From contig NZ_AUBY01000015.1 of assembly GCF_000429485.1 (NCBI RefSeq), positions 62,001-126,000 of the forward strand: a stretch of 64,000 nucleotides of DNA, in the 5' to 3' direction. Of this stretch, positions 26,933-35,776 are shown piece by piece. Each line of letters begins with the position of its first letter. Within the stretch, counting starts at the first letter, position 1. The notes beneath the pieces were generated by a model that saw only the letters and a list, made by a program, of their open reading frames with translations, had not been told where the DNA came from and made no database searches. The position numbers were made by a program, and so were the translations under genes. The stretch is from Aliagarivorans marinus DSM 23064 (lineage in GTDB: Bacteria; Pseudomonadota; Gammaproteobacteria; Enterobacterales; Celerinatantimonadaceae).

Positions 26933-28045
26933 TTATTCACCGTTCAAGTAATATTTCTCTAACTGGGCTAAATGCGTCTCCAGTAAAAAGTGTTTCTCGG
27001 CGCGTGTTTTCAAACCAGCGGCTAACGCGGGTTTGTCATCATCGGCGATAAGCTTCTCCAATGTTGTGGCGATTTTGTCGGGGTTATCAAAAGGTACCGT
27101 GAGTGCGGGATTATCGAGTAGCTCTGGAATTGCCCCGCTATCAGCGCCAAGCACAACCCGCCCTGTCATCATCGCTTCAATGACGGTTAAACCAAAGGCT
27201 TCCTCTTTAGACAATAGGCAAACCACATCCATAACGGACAGCATGTTGTGAATGTCCTTGCGAAAGCCCGGTAAATGCACGCGCTGTGCTAAACCATATT
27301 CGGCAATCTTATCTTTGAGCATGCCTAGCGTCGTCAAATCAGCCCCCTGATCCGCTTGCAAGCCACCAACAATCAGTAGGTGGGAATGCTCATCACCGTG
27401 TTCCACAAGCTGTTTGAATGCGTCCAATAGCTGTAGTTGCCCTTTACCCGGGTCGATACGCCCTAAGGTCCCGATGACTGGAGCGGTATCTGGTAAGCCG
27501 AGCTCGCGGCGTAATCTGAGTACATCTCCTGTGGATAGCTCCGCGGGCGGTGGCGCGGTGCCTAACCAGAGTCGCGCAATTTTAGTGGGATCAATTGGCA
27601 GGTTCTTAAGGTTTTTGGCTTTGGTGAACTCACTGATCGACAGTAGCTGGTCCACATGGCGATATACCCAGCGATGGAACAGGTCGCGTTTGCTGCTGCT
27701 TCCACCCATATGTTCGGTAAAAACAACTCGCCGCGAGCACAAGCTATCCAGCAAGGCGGCGATCAGTAGATCGCCCGATTTGTGGCAGTGGATCAATGAG
27801 CACTGCTGCGCCTTCAGCCAGCGGCTGATCTGGCCCAGTGCCAATATTGCTTTCGCCTTGGAAGGAAACATCAGTACCTCAAAGCCCTGCTCTTGCATGG
27901 CCTTGGCCACCGGGGTACCTGATAAGCATAAGCCGAGAACGCGCCAGCCTCGCTGTTGAAACTGTGCGCCAGTGCGGATTGGGTACATCTCCAACCCTCC
28001 CCAACCCTTGCTTAGACAAACATGTAGTACGGTACGGTTTTCCAT
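26933..28045 (-). CDS. Glycosyltransferase family 4
   Basis: GT-B retaining glycosyltransferase, 370 residues from the ATG at 28045. N-terminal VLHVCLSKGWGGLEMYPIR acceptor half; the donor half contains IGTLGRIDPGKGQLQLL, LLIVGG, VHLPGFRKDI and the E-x7-E signature KEEAFGLTVIEAMMTGRVVLG near 280-300. The reading frame extends 17 codons upstream, without homology. Probably adds a hexose to the island glycan; the sugar cannot be told. Confidence 0.9.
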   Translation of the reverse strand: MENRTVLHVCLSKGWGGLEMYPIRTGAQFQQRGWRVLGLCLSGTPVAKAMQEQGFEVLMFPSKAKAILALGQISRWLKAQQCSLIHCHKSGDLLIAALLDSLCSRRVVFTEHMGGSSSKRDLFHRWVYRHVDQLLSISEFTKAKNLKNLPIDPTKIARLWLGTAPPPAELSTGDVLRLRRELGLPDTAPVIGTLGRIDPGKGQLQLLDAFKQLVEHGDEHSHLLIVGGLQADQGADLTTLGMLKDKIAEYGLAQRVHLPGFRKDIHNMLSVMDVVCLLSKEEAFGLTVIEAMMTGRVVLGADSGAIPELLDNPALTVPFDNPDKIATTLEKLIADDDKPALAAGLKTRAEKHFLLETHLAQLEKYYLNGE

Positions 28046-28205
28046 CGCTTGTTGCTCTGATTTGTAACTGAATAAACTGCCGGAACAGTCTAACAAAACT
28101 CTTGATTGAACACAGATTTGGCTGAGTAACGCTAGCTAGCCATAGCTTGATTGCCAGATCTTGCTATAGTTAGCGCTAAGAAATTGAAAAAGGGAGTTTT
28201 ATTGC

Positions 28206-31200
28206 GTGCTGCGAGGCTTATGGATTGGCCTGGGGCTGTGGCTGGTAATCAGCACACAGGCTCTTGAAGCGAGAACCTACCGAGTACTGGTACTCAATGC
28301 CAATCAAGCCGGGGTGATTTGGGATGCCCAGTTTGAAGAAGGCCTTAACCGTGGCATGGGACAGGCCGATCTGTGGTTTTATCACCACCGCATCCAATAT
28401 GTGGATGAGGCTTTTACCGAGTTCCGGCGCGCTCAGGAGCAGCAACTCAACGAGCTGATGCTCTACTACCAATTCGACTATGTAGTCACGCTCGGCGACT
28501 ACGCACTGCAGCTTGCTACGCACTCACAAGGCTTTAGAGACTATCAGTACCCGGTTATCGCCGCGGTTCGCTCTGAGTTTGCGGTCAGTGATCCCATCGA
28601 TAATCAAAGCATTATCGTGGTCCAGCAAGAGCTGCCGCTGGCCGACAATATAGCTCTGTATCATCAGCTTCTTCCCAACTTGCATACCCTGCATCTGCTG
28701 GTATCGACAGGCCCCACTGGCGAGGCCTTAGGGCGGCGCTTCAGCGAGCTCGCTGAGCAGCAAGGTTTAGAGGTTAAGCTGTGGACGGAAGCCGATTATG
28801 AAGAACTAAAAGCCCATGCCTCTACCATGACCAGTGGTGAGGCGATTGTATTCGCCGTGTTCCGCGAGCATGTTGCCGAAGGCATTGCGCTCAATAGCCA
28901 CAATATGGAGAGCCTTGCGAGTCTGGCGCGGGTGCCCTTGTTTAGCTTGTCTGAGCTGCCGATTGGGGTAGGAGCGCTGGGTGGTAAGGTGATCCGCGCG
29001 TCACAAATTGGCGAGCAGACCTCGGTTATCTTGAACAAGTTGCTACAAGGTCGAGACTTCCGACGGATGGGCCAGAGCGACGCCGAGCAGGCAGAATTCG
29101 TGTTTGATTCCCAACAGCTTAAGCGCTGGGGGATCAGCCGCTCACAGTTACCAGAAACAGCTCGCTTGATGAATGACTCCGCCCAACCTGGCTTTACCGT
29201 AGCGCAAATGAGCTTGTCCCTGAGCGGCTGGGGGCTGGGCATCGTGTTGCTGCTGCTTTGTTTGCTGCTGTGGCTGCGCGTAAAGCGCAAACACAAGCGC
29301 CTACAAGAGGCACTGGCGCGCTGGGAGGCCGGTTTTAACCGCGCCCATCAAGCGATGGCGCTGCTCGATGCGGATGGCCTGGTGATTAAACACAATACCG
29401 CGATGCAGCGCTTACTTGGCGGAGAGGAACGTATTGCAGACGGAGAGCATTTTCTCGAGCATCTGCGCTGGCCTGATCGCATGCGTTCAGGGTTTTCTGA
29501 GCAGTTTGCTAAAGCCTGTCAGGGCGAGTTGGTGCTCTATTTTGGGCAGTTTGCCTACCATCAGCAGCGGCGTTTATTGGATATCAGTTTTACGCCCAAG
29601 TTGGACAGCGGCTATCGAACCGAGAGTGTGCTTTTAGAGGTGCGCGACTTAGAGCAGGTGCAGGTACAGCAGCAGGCCTTGACCGAGAGTGAAGAGATGT
29701 ATCGTCATCTGTTCGATACCAGCCCGGCGATGCTGTTCATGGTCAACCCACTTGGGGTGATCTGCATGGCCAACGAGGCCTTCGCCAATCATCTGGGCTA
29801 CTCACGACAAAGCATTGAGCTGCTGCAGCTACGTGGCCTGTACATCAACGAGAAAGAGAAACACAGCCTACCCAAGTACCTGCTAAAGCTCAGTCAGCAG
29901 CAACAGGTGCAAACCCGCGAGGTGGCTTATCATCACCGCGACGGCGAGGAGTACTGGTTCCGTGAGAGTGCGCTGTCTCTGCCTGACCGCGGCTTGGTGC
30001 TGTTTGTCTGTGAAGACATCACCGTTGCCAAGGCAATGCAGCATGACCTTAACTTCCATGCCAACTACGATGCGCTCACTGGGATCTATAACCGGGGCTA
30101 TCTAGAGCGCCACCTGCAGCGCTTGCTAGACCACTCCGAGCAACAGCAGCACGCGATGCTCCACCTTGACCTGTCTCAGTTTAAGGTGATTAACGACAGC
30201 TTTGGTCATGGCAGTGGCGACCAAGCCCTTCAGCAAGTTTCGCGCGTGCTGCAGCATCATCTACCGGAAAACGCGATTGTCTCGCGCCTTGGCAGCGACG
30301 AGTTTGGCATGATCTTGACCGACGTCGATCAAAAACAAGCGGTCACTATTGCCGAAGAGTTGCTAGCCAAGTTGCAAGATACCCACTTTGTTCGCGACGA
30401 GCGCATGATCAGCTTTGGCGGCTGCCTGGGGCTTACCATGTTTGATCGTGAGTCCGGCGCCAGCGTGCAGAGCATTATGGCGCAAGCCGACAATGCCTGT
30501 TTCTCCGCCAAGGCGCTGGGGCGCAACCGGGTGTTTATCTTCCATGACGAGGCGCAGGAGATCCAACACCGTCAAGGTCAGGTTGCGTGGGTATCACGTA
30601 TCCAAAAAGCGCTGCGTGAAGACCGTTTTATTCCCTATGCTCAGAAAATCGTACCCGTCAGTGGCCCGAGTGAGGACTACCTGCATTATGAAGTGCTGAT
30701 TCGTATGATCGATGAAGAAGGGCGGATTGTGCCGCCCGGCCTGTTCCTGCCTGCGGCAGAAAACTATAACCTTATCGATCAAATCGACCGCTTGGTTATC
30801 ACCAAAACTCTGGTGTGGCTAAGCGAAACCCCGAGCCATGTGGCTCGGCTAAATATGTGCTCCATTAACCTTTCGGGCCACTCGCTAGGCAACAGTGATT
30901 TCATCAACTGGCTAGTCGATTACTTACAGCAAAGCGCACTGCCGCTGAACAAGCTCTGCTTTGAGACCACCGAAACCGTAGCTATCGCCAACCTGCAAGT
31001 TGCCACCGACTTCTTTAATCGGGTACGCGCCTTGGGTTGTAAGGTGGCTCTCGATGACTTCGGCTCCGGGCTATCGTCGTTTGGTTATATCAAGAGCCTG
31101 CCCATCGATTACCTCAAGATCGACGGTATGTTCGTACGTGATATGGCCAACGATGCCCAGGATGCTGCCATTGTGCGCAGTATCCACCAATTGGCGGAGA

Positions 31201-31337
31201 CGCTCGGTAAGCAAACCGTCGCAGAGTTTGTTGAAGATGCAGAAAGCCTGGCGATTCTCCAAGAGATAGGGGTCGATTATGCGCAGGGCTACTACTTCGG
31301 CAAACCAACGCCAATGGACATGCTGGCCCTATCCTAG
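28206..31337 (+). CDS. Sensor GGDEF-EAL protein with ABC-type periplasmic domain
   Basis: Membrane c-di-GMP protein, 1043 residues. Signal/anchor 1-22; periplasmic domain 24-315 resembling ABC-type substrate-binding proteins (VLVLNANQAGVIWDAQFEEGL); TM near 342-358; two PAS-like regions (about 375-490 and 498-612); GGDEF domain from DALTGIYN at 622; EAL domain from about 790. The GGDEF signature reads GSDEF (about 696-700), so cyclase activity is doubtful. The EAL signature reads EVLIR but keeps the E-x-L-x-R pattern, and FETTE, DDFGSG, YLKIDG and the QGYYFGKP end are all present, so phosphodiesterase activity is likely. Divergent from the glycan island. Confidence 0.92.
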   Translation: MLRGLWIGLGLWLVISTQALEARTYRVLVLNANQAGVIWDAQFEEGLNRGMGQADLWFYHHRIQYVDEAFTEFRRAQEQQLNELMLYYQFDYVVTLGDYALQLATHSQGFRDYQYPVIAAVRSEFAVSDPIDNQSIIVVQQELPLADNIALYHQLLPNLHTLHLLVSTGPTGEALGRRFSELAEQQGLEVKLWTEADYEELKAHASTMTSGEAIVFAVFREHVAEGIALNSHNMESLASLARVPLFSLSELPIGVGALGGKVIRASQIGEQTSVILNKLLQGRDFRRMGQSDAEQAEFVFDSQQLKRWGISRSQLPETARLMNDSAQPGFTVAQMSLSLSGWGLGIVLLLLCLLLWLRVKRKHKRLQEALARWEAGFNRAHQAMALLDADGLVIKHNTAMQRLLGGEERIADGEHFLEHLRWPDRMRSGFSEQFAKACQGELVLYFGQFAYHQQRRLLDISFTPKLDSGYRTESVLLEVRDLEQVQVQQQALTESEEMYRHLFDTSPAMLFMVNPLGVICMANEAFANHLGYSRQSIELLQLRGLYINEKEKHSLPKYLLKLSQQQQVQTREVAYHHRDGEEYWFRESALSLPDRGLVLFVCEDITVAKAMQHDLNFHANYDALTGIYNRGYLERHLQRLLDHSEQQQHAMLHLDLSQFKVINDSFGHGSGDQALQQVSRVLQHHLPENAIVSRLGSDEFGMILTDVDQKQAVTIAEELLAKLQDTHFVRDERMISFGGCLGLTMFDRESGASVQSIMAQADNACFSAKALGRNRVFIFHDEAQEIQHRQGQVAWVSRIQKALREDRFIPYAQKIVPVSGPSEDYLHYEVLIRMIDEEGRIVPPGLFLPAAENYNLIDQIDRLVITKTLVWLSETPSHVARLNMCSINLSGHSLGNSDFINWLVDYLQQSALPLNKLCFETTETVAIANLQVATDFFNRVRALGCKVALDDFGSGLSSFGYIKSLPIDYLKIDGMFVRDMANDAQDAAIVRSIHQLAETLGKQTVAEFVEDAESLAILQEIGVDYAQGYYFGKPTPMDMLALS

Positions 31338-31417
31338 ACCAATCAGCATGAATGAGCAGTTACGTGTGTGGATGGGTATCAGGTAAACTTAGGCAAATTT
31401 TCGTTTAAGACCGACAC

Positions 31418-32185
31418 GTGCAAGCTAATACCGTACCTGTGTTTATTGATGGCGAGGCATCGACCTCGCTACTCGACTGCTTCCCGGCCAACCTTAACTG
31501 GCAAGCCGTAACGGCCCTTCCTGACAGTGGCTTTTGCTTACAACTCGCTGATGATGCGCTGTGCCTGCGCTGGTGTGATGAACCTAAGATGGCGGGCGTG
31601 CTGGTCGATTTTGTTGCTGGACGCAGTGCCCACCGTCGCCACTTTGGTGGCAACGAAGCGGTGGCGCGCGCGGTTGGCGTAAAAAAGGGCGCAAGACCCA
31701 GCGTGATTGATGGCACCGCCGGTTTGGGGCGAGATGCCTTCGTGCTGGCTAACCTCGGCTGTCAGGTGCGCATGTTGGAGCGGGTGCCGATGGTCGCGGC
31801 CTTGCTGGCGGATGGTCTGCGTCGGGCCCAAGCCGATAGCCAACTGGGCGAATGGGTGTCACAGCGGATGAGTCTGGAGTTTTGCGCGCAAGACCAAGGA
31901 CTCGACCCGCAGCGCCACAGCGCTGAGGTCGTCTACCTGGACCCCATGTACCCGCATCGCAAAAAAAGCGCGCAAGTTAAAAAAGAGATGCGGATGTTTC
32001 AATCGTTGGTCGGCGCCGATGAAGATGCCGATACCTTGCTCGACAAGGCCCTTGCTGTTGCCACTAAGCGGGTGGTGGTCAAACGCCCCTCCTACGCGGA
32101 GCCTTTAGCAGGGCGTAAGGCGAACGCGACCGTAGACACCAAAAGCCATCGTTTTGATATCTATTTAGTCAGTAGCGGCAATTAG
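31418..32185 (+). CDS. rsmJ: 16S rRNA (guanine-1516-N2)-methyltransferase
   Basis: SAM-dependent enzyme that makes m2G1516 in 16S rRNA. 255 residues (250 in E. coli), GTG start. [26 protein letters not shown] site [20 protein letters not shown], acidic loop MLERVP, and the catalytic/RNA motif [13 protein letters not shown]. Stand-alone gene after the GGDEF-EAL gene, with no close hairpin; the first terminator is 175 bases downstream. Confidence 0.94.
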   Translation: MQANTVPVFIDGEASTSLLDCFPANLNWQAVTALPDSGFCLQLADDALCLRWCDEPKMAGVLVDFVAGRSAHRRHFGGNEAVARAVGVKKGARPSVIDGTAGLGRDAFVLANLGCQVRMLERVPMVAALLADGLRRAQADSQLGEWVSQRMSLEFCAQDQGLDPQRHSAEVVYLDPMYPHRKKSAQVKKEMRMFQSLVGADEDADTLLDKALAVATKRVVVKRPSYAEPLAGRKANATVDTKSHRFDIYLVSSGN

Positions 32186-32224
32186 CCATCTCTATGTAAC
32201 AAATGGGAAATATAGTGAGGTTGA

Positions 32225-32389
32225 TCAATATTTTAGCTATGCGAATATTGAAAACGCTTGCAGAAATAAAGGGCTATCGAGTAGATTAGCCACGTTGTCC
32301 TAAGGAAAGGATAACTTGGAAAGATATAAGATCTGACCTTTGTTGACCGACAGAATTAAAAAGAGAAGCGTTGAGCTTCTCTTTTTTTT
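32225..32389 (+). ncRNA. Candidate small RNA after rsmJ
   Basis: The 175 bases between the rsmJ stop and the strong terminator at 32361-32389 hold no ORF. An AAGGAAAGGA ... TTGGAAAG stretch at about 32301-32321 carries three GGA triplets like CsrA sites. TTGATC at 32221-32226 with AATATT 17 bases downstream is a weak promoter. It may be a small RNA of 100-140 nt or just a long 3' UTR of rsmJ. I recognise no known sRNA family. Confidence 0.3.
32361..32389. terminator. Strong, probably bidirectional terminator
   Basis: AAGAGAAGC (32361-32369) / GCTTCTCTT (32375-32383), loop GTTGA, then eight T (32382-32389). Five A just before the stem give a T-run on the other strand, so it may also end the minus-strand fabV-GNAT transcript. 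Confidence 0.9.
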
Positions 32390-32423
32390 GGCCGCGATTT
32401 AGTTACGCAATGTATCGTAGGTG

Positions 32424-32838
32424 TTACAAAGTGCTGCCCATTTTCACGTAGGGCACATCCTCTTTGAAGAAGCGCTCGCTGATCACCTTAAAGCCATGGC
32501 GCTGATAAAAGGCGATGGCGCTTTCGCGGGCGTCGAACCACAGTTGCTGTGCTGCATGCTGCATGCTGCTTCGCCAACTGGCGCATATGGGTCAACATTG
32601 CGCCGCCATAGCCGCGCGATTGATGCTCGGGCAAGCAGGCAAACTTGCGCAGGCGCATCTTGTTGTCACTTAAAAACAGCGAGGCGACGATCACCAACTG
32701 TTGGTCGATATAGCCGCCCAGATGCAGCCCCTGCTCATCTTCCGGTACCCGGCAAAAGTCCAGCGGGTAGTCTGGCCAAAGCACCTTGTGGCGAATGGCC
32801 AAGGTCTGTTCGCTGGTAATGGAGCGTATCTCAATCAT
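32424..32838 (-). pseudogene. GNAT acetyltransferase gene with a 7-bp frameshift duplication
   Basis: The first frame (from the ATG at 32838) gives a GNAT N-terminus: RHKVLWPDYPLD, acetyl-CoA loop PEHQSRGYGGAMLTHMRQLAKQH. It then runs out of frame to a stop at 32488. The neighbouring frame carries the missing C-terminus (LWFDARESAIAFYQRHGFK ... PYVKMGSTL) to a stop at 32424-32426. The break is at the tandem repeat of TGCTGCA at 32550-32569; removing one 7-base copy restores a single 135-residue GNAT frame. So it is a recent slippage mutation, a phase-variable switch, or a sequencing error. The ATG overlaps the fabV stop by four bases. Confidence 0.85.
32550..32569. repeat. 7-bp tandem repeat in the GNAT gene
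   Basis: TGCTGCA repeated 2.9 times. One copy fewer brings both halves of the GNAT gene into frame. A 7-bp unit changes frame with every gain or loss. Confidence 0.9.
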
Positions 32839-34022
32839 GGGCGTAGCTGACTCAGTGCATCGATGTTTAAGGCTTGCTGATAATCGACTCCTTCTACCGC
32901 AAAGCCATTGAGCCTTTCAAAGCTTTGGCGGTAGCCGGCGTAGTCGGTTGTTTGCTTGAAGTTCTCGGGCGTGATGCTGTTATAGAGCTGGTTTATCTGC
33001 GATTGCACCTCGGCCGAGAGCTCCCAATCATCGATGCGGATCTGCCGCTGCTTATCGGTAACCGCTTGTCCATCAGCGGGATAGAGTCGCTCGCTGAACA
33101 GACGGTAGGCCTGCTCGGTACACTCTTCATGTAGACCCTGTTGTTTCATCACCTTGTAGAGCAGTGCGATATACGGCGACATCACCGGGATGTAGACGCT
33201 GGCCTTGGTCACCAGGGCCTTGCACACACAGGCATAGGCGTTGCCGCCGACGTTGTCTTGCAGCTGCTGGTTGAGCGCATCGGCCGTGGCATGCAGATGC
33301 TGTTTAGCGTAGCCGATGGTGCCCTCGCGGTAGATGGCCGAGGTGCGCTCTGGGCCAATGTAGGAATAGGCGATGGTATTGGCGCCCTCTGCCAGTACCC
33401 CCGCCTGTTGCAGCTCTTCCATCCAGAGCTGCCAGTCTTCGCCTCCCATTACCTTGGTAGTGGCGTCAATCTCCTGCGCGTTGGCGACCTCAACGGTTTG
33501 CTGTTCTAGCTGTTGCTGCTCGAGGTTGATGCTGTAGCCAGTCAGCGGCTCGCTGGTGGTTTTTAGCACCGATTGCCATTGGCCCGATTCGGTGACGCGA
33601 CGGCCAGTGGCGAGGCTGTAGATAACCAGGTCGACCTTGCCGCCAAACTCGCGTTTGATGTAGTCGATGACCTGTTTGCGGGTGTCTGCTTGAAAGGCGT
33701 CTGCGACGAAGTTCTTGGCGATTAGCCCTTTCTCTTCAGCCAGCTGTTTAGCATAAATGTTGTTGTACCAACCTGCTGTGCCTATACCGCGCTCGCTTGG
33801 ACCCTTTTCAAAGGATACGCCGATGGTGTCTGCCGCTCCTGCTTCACTGAGCACCAAACGTGACGCCAAGCCAAAGCCGGAAGACGCGCCGAGGATTAAC
33901 ACTTTCTTGGCGCCGTTGATTGCCGGCTGTTGACGTACATAGTTGGCTTGCTGTTGCAGGTAGGCTTGTAGGCCCGGTGGGTGGCAGTTTCTGGCTACAT
34001 TGCCCTTAAGTTGAATGTCCAA
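32835..34022 (-). CDS. fabV: Enoyl-ACP reductase FabV
   Basis: NADH-dependent trans-2-enoyl-ACP (or enoyl-CoA) reductase, the last step of the fatty-acid elongation cycle; triclosan-tolerant FabI replacement of Vibrio, Pseudomonas and Shewanella. 395 residues. GASSGFGLASRLVL nucleotide site, FEKGPSERGIGTAGWYN, YSLATGRR, YSYIGPERTSAIYREGTIGYAK with the family-specific Tyr-x8-Lys pair, and VYIPVMSPYIALLYKVMK. No fabI is seen in the window. The downstream GNAT gene is coupled by a four-base overlap. Confidence 0.96.
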   Translation of the reverse strand: MDIQLKGNVARNCHPPGLQAYLQQQANYVRQQPAINGAKKVLILGASSGFGLASRLVLSEAGAADTIGVSFEKGPSERGIGTAGWYNNIYAKQLAEEKGLIAKNFVADAFQADTRKQVIDYIKREFGGKVDLVIYSLATGRRVTESGQWQSVLKTTSEPLTGYSINLEQQQLEQQTVEVANAQEIDATTKVMGGEDWQLWMEELQQAGVLAEGANTIAYSYIGPERTSAIYREGTIGYAKQHLHATADALNQQLQDNVGGNAYACVCKALVTKASVYIPVMSPYIALLYKVMKQQGLHEECTEQAYRLFSERLYPADGQAVTDKQRQIRIDDWELSAEVQSQINQLYNSITPENFKQTTDYAGYRQSFERLNGFAVEGVDYQQALNIDALSQLRP

Positions 34023-34065
34023 AGCAAACTCCGGTAATGGGGAAACCCCGTCAGTATACCGAAGC

Positions 34066-35676
34066 TTAGCGCCTGATGGACAACACCTCGCAAGGGGTTT
34101 TGCGTTGACGCTGGTTTTCTCTCAATGCGTTGTCTGCTTGATAGAACAGCAGGTTGCGATCATCCGATTTTTTCTTGTAGGCACAGCCGAGACTCAGGCC
34201 GGTTTTCTCGCTGCTGTTAAGTCGGGCGATCTTGTTTACCAAACCGAGTTGGTCGAGCATTTCACTCTTGCCCAACTGGTGGCTGACGATGGCAAATTTA
34301 TCGCCACGGATGCGGAACACCTGGGCTTTGTTCTTGAACACCAGCTCCATGGTGTCGGCAATCAGGCAGATCAGCTGGTCACCTTTCTGGTGCCCCTCAG
34401 TCTCGTTAAGCTGGCGTAGCGAGTTGATATCAGCCAGCGCTAGACAAAGCGTCTCCTTACCGCTTTGCTGGTTGAGAAACTCCTCAAAGGCAAAACGGTT
34501 GCTTAGGCCCGTTAAGGGGTCAAGGCGCGCCTGCTTACGTTCATTCTCTAGCTCTTGCTTCACGTCTTGGCTGAGCATCTGCCAGCGCCGGTACTGCTGC
34601 CCCAAGCCAAGGGTAAACACCATGACACCAAAAGAGGCGAAGCCAATGCCCAGCATCTCCGACAACTGCGGGCTTAGTCCCAAACCGCTGGAGAAGGGAT
34701 TGAACAGACAGCTAATGGCCAGCAGCCAGAAAACAAAGCTGGCGGCGAATACCTTGGCATAGGGTTTACGCAGGTAGCAGGCGAGCGCAATGATCCAGGC
34801 GCCGATAGCGCCGGTAAGCAAGCGCATAAATTGGCTGATGGTGGCAAACCAAGCCGGATATTGGCTGTACAGCGCCATCGCCACAATACTGGCCAGCGGC
34901 AACAGCAGCAGGCTGTAACCCACTAAGGGCATCTCTTTGCCGGGTTTGAGGTAGCTGTTGAACATGAGTGCGCTGAACAGCGGCAAGCTCAGGCTAAGCA
35001 AGGGGTAGAGCTGCATTGAGTAGAGCGACAACATGCTGCGCTCTAACTCGAAACGGGTGACGATCAGCGCGGAGAACACCAAGATAAATAGCCCGGAATG
35101 GACAAAGCGCCATTGCCGCTCCAGCCCGGCCAGAACCAAGTGGTAGAGGGCAAACACCAAGATACCGCCCAAACCCAATGAGGTTAGTCCGAGTCGCCAG
35201 CCTTGGTGCTTGGCAAACTCGCTTTCGGGCTGCATTGATACGTCGGGCTGCCCGGTATAAAAGGGAGAATAAACACGTACGATTAGCCAGTATCCGCCAA
35301 GGGTTGGGGTGTCGATGGTTGCTGCGTAAGAAAATGCGTGCGGGGAAGGCTTGTTGTAACCGCTGGCCCGGTGGTAGAGCTGGTTGGCTTCGGAGAATAA
35401 GTAAATATCGGCTTTTTGCAGCATGCTGCCATCGATGTTAACCAGCCAATGGTCTGGCTCGTTGATCACGATCTGCTTAACCAACCAATAGCTTTGATGT
35501 TCAGGGGTGACCTGCTCGACTTGGGTTAGCCCTTCTAGCCAATCCGGGATACTAAGGTAGCGGTTAGGTAGAACCTGGCTGTCCTTGGCGACATATACCC
35601 GCAGATCAGACTCGATCAGGCTACCGGCCCATGCCATGCTGCAAGTTAAAATCCAGATCCCTAGCAGTCTTAGCAT
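34066..35676 (-). CDS. 7TM-DISM sensor with degenerate GGDEF domain
   Basis: 536 residues. Signal peptide 1-17; periplasmic 7TMR-DISM extracellular (beta-sandwich) domain about 25-165; seven membrane helices about 175-375; short coiled linker; GGDEF fold from LDPLTGLSNR near 388 to the end. The active-site loop is RIRGDKF (about 456-460): the first Gly and the metal-linked Glu are replaced by Arg and Lys, so diguanylate cyclase activity is unlikely. It may act as a c-di-GMP or GTP receptor or by protein contact. Single gene between fabV and the disulfide-reductase terminator. Confidence 0.88.
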   Translation of the reverse strand: MLRLLGIWILTCSMAWAGSLIESDLRVYVAKDSQVLPNRYLSIPDWLEGLTQVEQVTPEHQSYWLVKQIVINEPDHWLVNIDGSMLQKADIYLFSEANQLYHRASGYNKPSPHAFSYAATIDTPTLGGYWLIVRVYSPFYTGQPDVSMQPESEFAKHQGWRLGLTSLGLGGILVFALYHLVLAGLERQWRFVHSGLFILVFSALIVTRFELERSMLSLYSMQLYPLLSLSLPLFSALMFNSYLKPGKEMPLVGYSLLLLPLASIVAMALYSQYPAWFATISQFMRLLTGAIGAWIIALACYLRKPYAKVFAASFVFWLLAISCLFNPFSSGLGLSPQLSEMLGIGFASFGVMVFTLGLGQQYRRWQMLSQDVKQELENERKQARLDPLTGLSNRFAFEEFLNQQSGKETLCLALADINSLRQLNETEGHQKGDQLICLIADTMELVFKNKAQVFRIRGDKFAIVSHQLGKSEMLDQLGLVNKIARLNSSEKTGLSLGCAYKKKSDDRNLLFYQADNALRENQRQRKTPCEVLSIRR

Positions 35677-35722
35677 CCGCCCTCCTTTGCTATCGACTTA
35701 GTTCAGCATACCCCAAGCCCTG

Positions 35723-35754
35723 AAAAAAGATAAGCAAGGCCGAAGCCTTGCTTA
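35723..35754 (-). terminator. UUCG-loop terminator of the flavoprotein gene
   Basis: On the minus strand a perfect 10-bp stem (TAAGCAAGGC / GCCTTGCTTA) closed by a TTCG tetraloop is followed by TCTTTTTT. It lies 23 bases after the stop of the gene at 35777. Confidence 0.92.
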
Positions 35755-35776
35755 GATGGAGGGTTAAGGTAGGGGT

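Noticed and set aside
18969-28096. Genomic island with mobile-element boundaries
   Set aside because: No integrase, transposase, tRNA or flanking direct repeat is visible; accessory nature is inferred only from gene content and a more AT-rich look of the first gene.
32221-32234. FNR box (TTGATCAAT) downstream of rsmJ
   Set aside because: FNR needs TTGAT-N4-ATCAA; here TTGATCAA is a compact 8-base palindrome without the four-base spacer.
32421-32819. Plus-strand open frame of about 130 codons opposite the GNAT gene
   Set aside because: The minus strand carries recognisable GNAT sequence in both halves; the plus frame is its shadow and ends in basic low-complexity sequence.
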